From Deltaproteobacteria bacterium (lineage in GTDB: Bacteria; JADJOY01), in the NCBI GenBank assembly GCA_016713535.1, contig JADJOY010000043.1, forward strand, positions 1 to 64,000: 64,000 nucleotides of DNA, read 5' to 3'. Positions 59,382-64,000 of this stretch are shown piece after piece (positions within the stretch are counted from its first letter, which is position 1; each line of letters starts with the position of its first letter). The position numbers and the translations under genes were made by a program. Below the pieces are notes generated by a model, which was not told where the DNA came from, searched no databases, and saw only the letters and a list, made by a program, of their open reading frames with translations.

Positions 59382-60122
59382 ATGAGCCGACGCGACGACA
59401 ACACCGTCCGCTGCGACGCGTGCCGGATGCACGTGACGCTGTGCATCTGCGCGATCGTGCCGCGGCTCGCGACGCGCACCCGCGTGACCGTGCTCGTCCA
59501 CCACCTCGAGTCGCGCAAGCCCAGCAACACCGGCCGCCTCGCGGCGCGCTGTCTCGAGCGCGGCGCCGTGGAGATCGTCGGCCAGCGCCACCGGCTGATC
59601 GAGCCGCCGCGCATCGTCGACGAGGTGCCGCTCGTGCTCTTCCCCGCCGAGGACGCGGTCCCGATCACCGAGTTCTCCGCGACCTCGCAACCGGTCGCGC
59701 TCTTCGTCCCCGACGGCAACTGGAACCAGGCGAAGAAGATGCGCCGCCGCGGACCCGGCCTCGCCGCGTTCCCGTGCGTCACGCTGCCGGATCCAGGCCG
59801 CAGCGAGTACCGGCTGCGCGCCGAGCCGTGGCAGGGCGGCCTCGCGACCCTCGAAGCGATCGCGCGCGCCCTCGCGGTCCTGGAGGGCGATCGCGGTGCG
59901 GCGATCGAGTCCGCGCTACTCGGGATCTTCCGCGTGATGGTCGAGCGGACGCTGTGGTTCCGCGGCCGGCTCCCGAGCGCGCAGGTCGCCGGCGGCATCC
60001 CGTCGGCGGCGGTCGCTGACGATCCGCGCGGCCAGACCACGCGGCGCGCCGCGCACGCGTTGACGGGCGACCGCGTCGCCGGCGGAGACCCAGGTCCGAA
60101 CGATGGATCGGCGCCTGGCTGA
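59382..60122 (+). CDS. DTW-domain protein, probable tRNA acp3U methyl-carboxypropyl transferase
   Basis: Predicted tRNA-uridine aminocarboxypropyltransferase (TapT/DTWD type), which transfers the 3-amino-3-carboxypropyl group of S-adenosylmethionine to uridine. The 246-residue protein begins with a Cys cluster, CDACRMHVTLCIC, that may bind metal. The signature is PDGNWNQAKKM, where the Thr of DxTW is Asn, a variation allowed in several members. VLVHHLESRKPSNTGRLAA is another family block. ATG 59382; convergent with the beta-helix gene. The C-terminal 40 residues are low-complexity. Confidence 0.85.
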   Translation: MSRRDDNTVRCDACRMHVTLCICAIVPRLATRTRVTVLVHHLESRKPSNTGRLAARCLERGAVEIVGQRHRLIEPPRIVDEVPLVLFPAEDAVPITEFSATSQPVALFVPDGNWNQAKKMRRRGPGLAAFPCVTLPDPGRSEYRLRAEPWQGGLATLEAIARALAVLEGDRGAAIESALLGIFRVMVERTLWFRGRLPSAQVAGGIPSAAVADDPRGQTTRRAAHALTGDRVAGGDPGPNDGSAPG

Positions 60123-60124
60123 CG

Positions 60125-61817
60125 TCACGGCAGCCGCGTGTAGTCGCCGCGCAGCGCGAAGGGGACCGACGCGGGTCGGGCGTTCCTCGGCGCTGGTGGC
60201 GGGATCGAAGATCCACGCCGAGTCCTGGGTGGCGTCGTCGAGCGGATCCACGAACGGAGGCGACGAGCGCGCGACGCTGCTCGCGTCCTTGCCCGGGGCC
60301 TCGGCGCTCGCCTGCCAGCTCGCCAGCGTCGAGTAGACGAACGACCCGCCCAGCTCGGGGACACCGTCCGGACCGATGGTGCCGAGGAAGAGCACGGCGC
60401 CGAGGCTCCCCGGGTCGGGCAGGTACCAGACGTTGCGATCGAGGGTCAGGCCGCGCACCAGGTCCCTGGTGCGAGTCTGGGCGCTCTGCCACTCGCTCAT
60501 CAGCACCACCCGAGGGTTCGCGAACACGTTTTCGGTGATCGAGATCCCCTGGCCCGTGGCGTCGTTCGAGAACACCGCGATGCCGGCGCCGATCTGGGCC
60601 TGGCCCGGGTGATCGTGCTGCTCGAAACCCCACCCACGGCCGACGTTCAGGAAGGTGTTGCCGGTGAACTGGACCGCCTCGAGCGACGACCCGACCGGCC
60701 GCGCCCACAGCTCGAGCCCCGCGAGCCCGGGGTAGCTCACGAGGCTGTCGCGGTAGGTGAGGTCGCGCTGGATCACGGCCACGGCGCCGACGTTCTGCGG
60801 GTCGAAGCCCGTGTCGAAGACCTGGTGGACGCGACAGCGCTCGACGACCAGCGCCTCGGCGTTCCCCGACACCTCGACGCCGTTGCCGAGCCGCACGTAC
60901 GAGCCGTTCTTGGTGCCGCCCCCCGAGAACGAGATGTCGACGTCGCGGAGCCGGACGTAGCGCGACTCGTGGCCGGCGAACCCGTAGCCGCCGCAGTAGC
61001 GCAGGTCCAGGTCCTCGGCGATCACGTAGCTCTGGCCGCGATAGGTCGCGCACGGGCGGTTGATCGAGGCCTCGGTCGAGGCCGGCGGCGCCTCGCTCTC
61101 CCAGCGCAGACGGATCGCCCTGGCGGGAGCGTCGTAGTACCAGTCGCCGATCACGGGCACGGCCGCGGGGGCGCTCTTCCGCCAGCCCCAGCCGATCATC
61201 CGCGCCGTCGGCGACCCACCGTCGAAGAACCACAGGTTGCCGGGTCCCTGCTCGACGCCGAGCTCGCCGCGGCCGTCGGCGGTGTCGATGTAGGGCGACC
61301 AATCCAGCGTCCACTCGGAGGTGACGCCGACCCGCGACCAGGCACCCGCCGGGACGGCCACGGACCCCGCCAGGATCGGCTTGGGCGAGGCGACGTCGCC
61401 GTAGGCGCCGTACGCCACCCACCCCGCGGAGGTCCCGCCCTTGAGCAGCAACGTGCTCGGCAGCCGGTTGACGGTGCCGCGCTTGAACGCGATCAACGTG
61501 TCGGGTGCCGGGTAGCGGCTCGCGAGCGCGGCGGCGGTGCGCAACGCGGTCGCGGGCGTGAGACCGTCGTTGGCGTCGCTCCCGCCGTCGGGATCGACGT
61601 ACCAGGTCGTCGCGTAGACACCATCATCGGGCGGGACGGTGACGCACGCCCCCACCACCCCGAGCAGCACGGCCGCGAGCGACGCGCCGGCGCGCACGCG
61701 CCTCGCGGCGGCCGACGGATGACGGGACACGAGGCGCGTGACGAGCTCGGCAGGTGCCACCGGTGTCTCCAGACCCGCGTCACACGAACGGCGGTCCGCG
61801 GAGATTCGATCGTACAC
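60125..61817 (-). CDS. Beta-helix lipoprotein, probable frameshift near the C-terminus
   Basis: Exported right-handed parallel beta-helix protein of about 560 residues. A late hydrophobic segment (SLAAVLLGVVGAC) ends in a lipobox Cys. YVDPDGGSDANDG is a common opening of such helix proteins, and units such as AVQFTGNTFLNVG and ISITENVFANP are PbH1 repeats. The main frame runs past the expected end into the antisense of the DTW gene. Another frame ends VPFALRGDYTRLP at 60125, just after that gene, so one extra base near 60161-60172 is likely. The start is GTG 61817 or possibly GTG 61730. Function unknown; polysaccharide binding is plausible. Confidence 0.7.
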
Positions 61818-61956
61818 CGTCGCCCCGCGTCTCCCCTCGGAGAGCGCCGGATCGGTCCCCTCGTGGGCCTCGAGAATCCCGTACAGACAGGGCCCCGGAG
61901 GGCCCAGGAAGGCTCATTTTCCGGCTTATCGGCGCAAAAATCGGCTGTAGAGCTTT

Positions 61957-62016
61957 AGCTTTACAGAAACTGTAAAGCTGTTGCAGGACAGTTTTGTATA
62001 GGGCAACAGCTTTACA
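61957..62016. repeat. AT-rich nested palindromes (mobile-element-like remnant or regulator site)
   Basis: AGCTTTACAG (61957-61966) and CTGTAAAGCT (61970-61979) form a perfect 10-bp stem around AAA. The second arm also belongs to a larger inverted repeat: TGTAAAGCTGTTGC (61971-61984) pairs perfectly with GCAACAGCTTTACA (62003-62016) around an 18-base loop. The two stems exclude each other. Roughly 61910-62020 is much more AT-rich than the window, which suggests foreign DNA such as a MITE or a short palindromic element. It lies between the KefC stop and the beta-helix lipoprotein start. Confidence 0.6.
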
Positions 62017-62032
62017 AGACCAGCCGTGGCGG

Positions 62033-63853
62033 TCACCGCTCGTCGTCGCGGTGCCAGTCGGCGCCTTCGCGGCGGTCGAGCTCCTCCACGTCCTTCTGGA
62101 ACTGGCGCTCGAGCTCGCCGCGCGCCTCGCGGACTCGCGCGCGACGCTGCGAGTCGTCACCGCCGCCGTCGGCGCCCAGCACCGTGAGCATCGCCTCGTT
62201 GTGGCGGCGAAACTTGTCGGCGCGCTCGCGGGCCTCGAACGGCCGCACCCCGAGGAGCTCGAGGGCGTGCCGGCCCGCGAGCAGCGACGACTCGAAGAGC
62301 TCGCGCTCGATGATCGTGACGCCGCGCCGCTCGAGCTCGTAGAGGTGCGCGACGTTGCGCGCCCGCGCCACGATCGCGAGCTGGGGGAAGTGGCTGCGCA
62401 CGAGGTCCACGAGCCGCAGGTTCGACTCGACGTCGTCGATCGCGTTGACGATCACCCGCGCCGAGCCGGCGCCCGCCGCGTGGAGCAGGTCGAGGCGCGT
62501 GGCGTCGCCATAGAAGACCCGGAACCCGAAGCGCCGCAGCATCTCGATCTGGTCCGGGTCGTGGTCGAGGACGGTCGCCTTGAGGCCGCTCGCGAACAGC
62601 AAGCGACCGACGATCTGGCCGAAGCGGCCGAACCCGGCGATCAGGACCGGCGCGTCCTCGGCCTCGATCGGGTCCGCCTCTCGAGCCGCGCCCGCCTCGA
62701 CGCGCCGGCGCAGCATCTCCGCGGCGAGGACGAGCAGCGGTGTCAGCGCCATCGAGAGCGCCACCGCGAGCGTCAGCGCCTTGTCCCAGTCGCCCGGCAG
62801 TACGCGCGCGGCGCGCGCCAACCCGAACACCACGAACGCGAACTCGCCGCCCTGCGAGAGCAACGCGGCGAACAACGGGCGCTCGCCGCGTGCGACGCCG
62901 ATCGGCCCCGCCGCCGCCACCAGCGCCACCGTCTTGATCGCGACGAAGCCCGCCACCAGCAGCGCGAGCCGGACGGGCTCGCTCGCGAGCAGCCCGAAGT
63001 CGATCGACATCCCGACCGCGATGAAGAAGAGCCCCATGAGCAGGCCCTTGAACGGCTCGATGTCGGTCTCGAGCGCGTGCCGGTACTCCGAGCTCGCCAG
63101 CAACGCGCCGGCGAGGAAGGCGCCGAGCGCCATCGACACCCCCGCCAGTTCCATCACCTCGGCGATGCCGAGCACGAGCAGCAGCGCGAACGCCGTGAAC
63201 ACCTCGCGGAGGTTGGTGCGCGCGATGGCGCGCAGCACCGGCCGGGTGAGGAAGCGCCCCGCGACCACCACGGCGGCCACCGCGACCACGACCTTGGCGA
63301 GCGCGAGCCCCGCGGAGCCGCCGTGGGAACCGCGGTCGTCCGAGAGGAGCGGCACCAGCCCCACCAGCGGGATCGCGGCCAGGTCCTGGAAGAGCAGCAC
63401 TCCGAAAGCGGTCTTGCCGAGCGGCGCGCCGAGCAGCCCGCGCTCGCGCATGGTCTGGACCGCGATCGCGGTCGAGCTGAGCGCGAGCGCGAGCCCCGCG
63501 ACGATCGCCCCACCCCACGGCAGGCCCACGGCGCGCGCCGCCAGCACGAGCGGCGCCCCGCACGCGAGCATCTGCACCGTGCCGCCGCCGAACACCGCGC
63601 CGCGCATCGCCTTGAGCCGCGCCGGCTCGAGCTCGAGGCCGATCAGGAAGAGCATCAGCACCACCCCGAGCTCGGAGAAGTGCAGGATCGCGTCGACGTC
63701 GCTGACCAGCGCGAGACCGAACGGCCCGATCAGACAGCCGGCCGCCAGGTAGCCGAGCACGGAGCCGAGGCGGAAGCGGCTCGCGAGGGGCACGCACACC
63801 ACCGCCGCGGCGAGATAGACGATCGCGTGGACCAGGAAGGAACGCTCATGCAT
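62033..63853 (-). CDS. KefB/KefC-type K+/H+ antiporter with TrkA-N domain
   Basis: Glutathione-gated-type potassium efflux system, 606 residues. Residues 1-385 hold about 12 membrane helices of the CPA2 antiporter fold, including LGYLAAGCLIGPFGL, the acidic-residue helix LFLIGLELEP and GVLLFQDLAAIPL. Residues 395-520 are a Rossmann RCK/TrkA-N domain starting VLIAGFGRFGQIVGRLL. A charged tail follows. ATG 63853 overlaps the end of the KefF-like gene by 8 bases, as kefF and kefC are often coupled. It protects cells against electrophiles in known systems; glutathione dependence is inferred. Confidence 0.9.
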   Translation of the reverse strand: MHERSFLVHAIVYLAAAVVCVPLASRFRLGSVLGYLAAGCLIGPFGLALVSDVDAILHFSELGVVLMLFLIGLELEPARLKAMRGAVFGGGTVQMLACGAPLVLAARAVGLPWGGAIVAGLALALSSTAIAVQTMRERGLLGAPLGKTAFGVLLFQDLAAIPLVGLVPLLSDDRGSHGGSAGLALAKVVVAVAAVVVAGRFLTRPVLRAIARTNLREVFTAFALLLVLGIAEVMELAGVSMALGAFLAGALLASSEYRHALETDIEPFKGLLMGLFFIAVGMSIDFGLLASEPVRLALLVAGFVAIKTVALVAAAGPIGVARGERPLFAALLSQGGEFAFVVFGLARAARVLPGDWDKALTLAVALSMALTPLLVLAAEMLRRRVEAGAAREADPIEAEDAPVLIAGFGRFGQIVGRLLFASGLKATVLDHDPDQIEMLRRFGFRVFYGDATRLDLLHAAGAGSARVIVNAIDDVESNLRLVDLVRSHFPQLAIVARARNVAHLYELERRGVTIIERELFESSLLAGRHALELLGVRPFEARERADKFRRHNEAMLTVLGADGGGDDSQRRARVREARGELERQFQKDVEELDRREGADWHRDDER

Positions 63854-64000
63854 CGCCGCCGCCCTCCCCGCGCCCTTCTTCCGCCACGAGCTCGCGCAAG
63901 CGCTCGCGGTAGCGTTCGCCGAGGCCACTCAGCTCGGCCTCGTCGATGCGGTGCGCGCCGTCCACCACCAGCGGCTCGAGCCACCGCATCCCGCAGAACG
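63846..64000 (-). CDS. KefF/KefG-like ancillary NAD(P)H oxidoreductase (5' end outside window)
   Basis: Only the last 51 codons are present. They begin FCGMRWLEPLVVDGAHRI and continue through LGERYRERLREL. This matches the C-terminus of KefF/KefG flavoproteins (FCGMxWLxPxVVxGxHR), which bind and activate the partner Kef channel. The stop (TGA at 63848-63846) lies inside the first codons of the KefC-like gene, so the two are translationally coupled. It runs off the end of the window. Confidence 0.82.
   Translation of the reverse strand, partial: FCGMRWLEPLVVDGAHRIDEAELSGLGERYRERLRELVAEEGRGEGGGDA

Noticed and set aside
59916-60124. C-terminal continuation of the beta-helix lipoprotein into the DTW gene
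   Set aside because: The continuation is Arg/Ala-rich and antisense to conserved DTW sequence, whereas another frame gives a natural end (RGDYTRLP) at 60125; a frameshift is more likely.

Overview
The window comes from a GC-rich (roughly 70% by eye) Gram-negative bacterium. The gene mix fits a deltaproteobacterial-type lineage (Myxococcota or Binatota/Desulfobacterota-like) better than an actinobacterium: lipoproteins with lipoboxes, several large secreted parallel beta-helix proteins, a thrombospondin/MopE-type surface protein with a C-terminal anchor, DUF3604, di-haem cytochromes, and Kef-type K+ efflux. The exact lineage cannot be fixed without searches. No IS element, prophage, CRISPR array or rRNA was seen; there is one tRNA (His). 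Genes are tightly packed, many starting inside the previous stop codon (GTGA, ATGA or TTGA overlaps).

Layout. 1-8.2 kb: end of a FATP-type acyl-CoA synthetase facing a minus-strand run (di-haem cytochrome, VOC protein, DUF1444-like protein, SGNH hydrolase, beta-lactamase-fold hydrolase, PlsC-type acyltransferase), then a GNAT. 8.4-17.3 kb: two radical SAM enzymes, a CBS protein, and an AMP-ligase/epimerase/beta-helix operon. 17.8-21.7 kb: alpha-glucan phosphorylase and a GAF-GGDEF protein. 21.9 kb: tRNA-His, followed by a poorly coding 0.9-kb stretch. 22.9-26.9 kb: a TetR-controlled amidase / alpha-beta hydrolase / SDR operon with two visible operator copies. 27.2-31.8 kb: a beta-helix/di-haem fusion lipoprotein and a membrane-anchored unknown. 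32.1-37.2 kb: a PpiC / HupE-UreJ (three proteins) / DUF3604 operon. 37.4-44.8 kb: a HemN-like radical SAM protein, a FadR-family regulator with PdhR-like operators facing a lipoyl-less E2 acyltransferase, a propeller-like unknown, a zinc-ribbon/CarD-like protein, an RRM protein that appears to start at ATT, and a translationally coupled dynamin-like GTPase. 44.9-50.7 kb: the surface protein, then an operon of tetR, an EBP (sterol isomerase)-like membrane protein and two 3beta-HSD-like SDRs. 50.9-64 kb: a GxGYxYP lipoprotein, a cNMP/thioredoxin-reductase-like flavoprotein with a peroxiredoxin, GreA-like factor, lipase-like hydrolase, phosphatidylserine synthase, SET protein, DsbA-like and DTW proteins, a beta-helix lipoprotein, an AT-rich nested palindrome, and a KefC/KefF pair.

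The most notable unit is the tetR-EBP-SDR-SDR operon at 47.2-50.7 kb. It combines a eukaryote-style Delta8-Delta7 sterol isomerase fold, with acidic, Asn and Trp residues at matching spacing, with two steroid-dehydrogenase-like SDRs. Six genes contain at least one apparent single-base frameshift with well-conserved sequence on both sides (positions near 10668, 15033, 26779, 33220 and 33314, 49539, 60166), and a further one may affect the GGDEF gene near 21650. Several sit in short G/C runs, so assembly or read error is the first explanation; those genes are annotated here as single spans.
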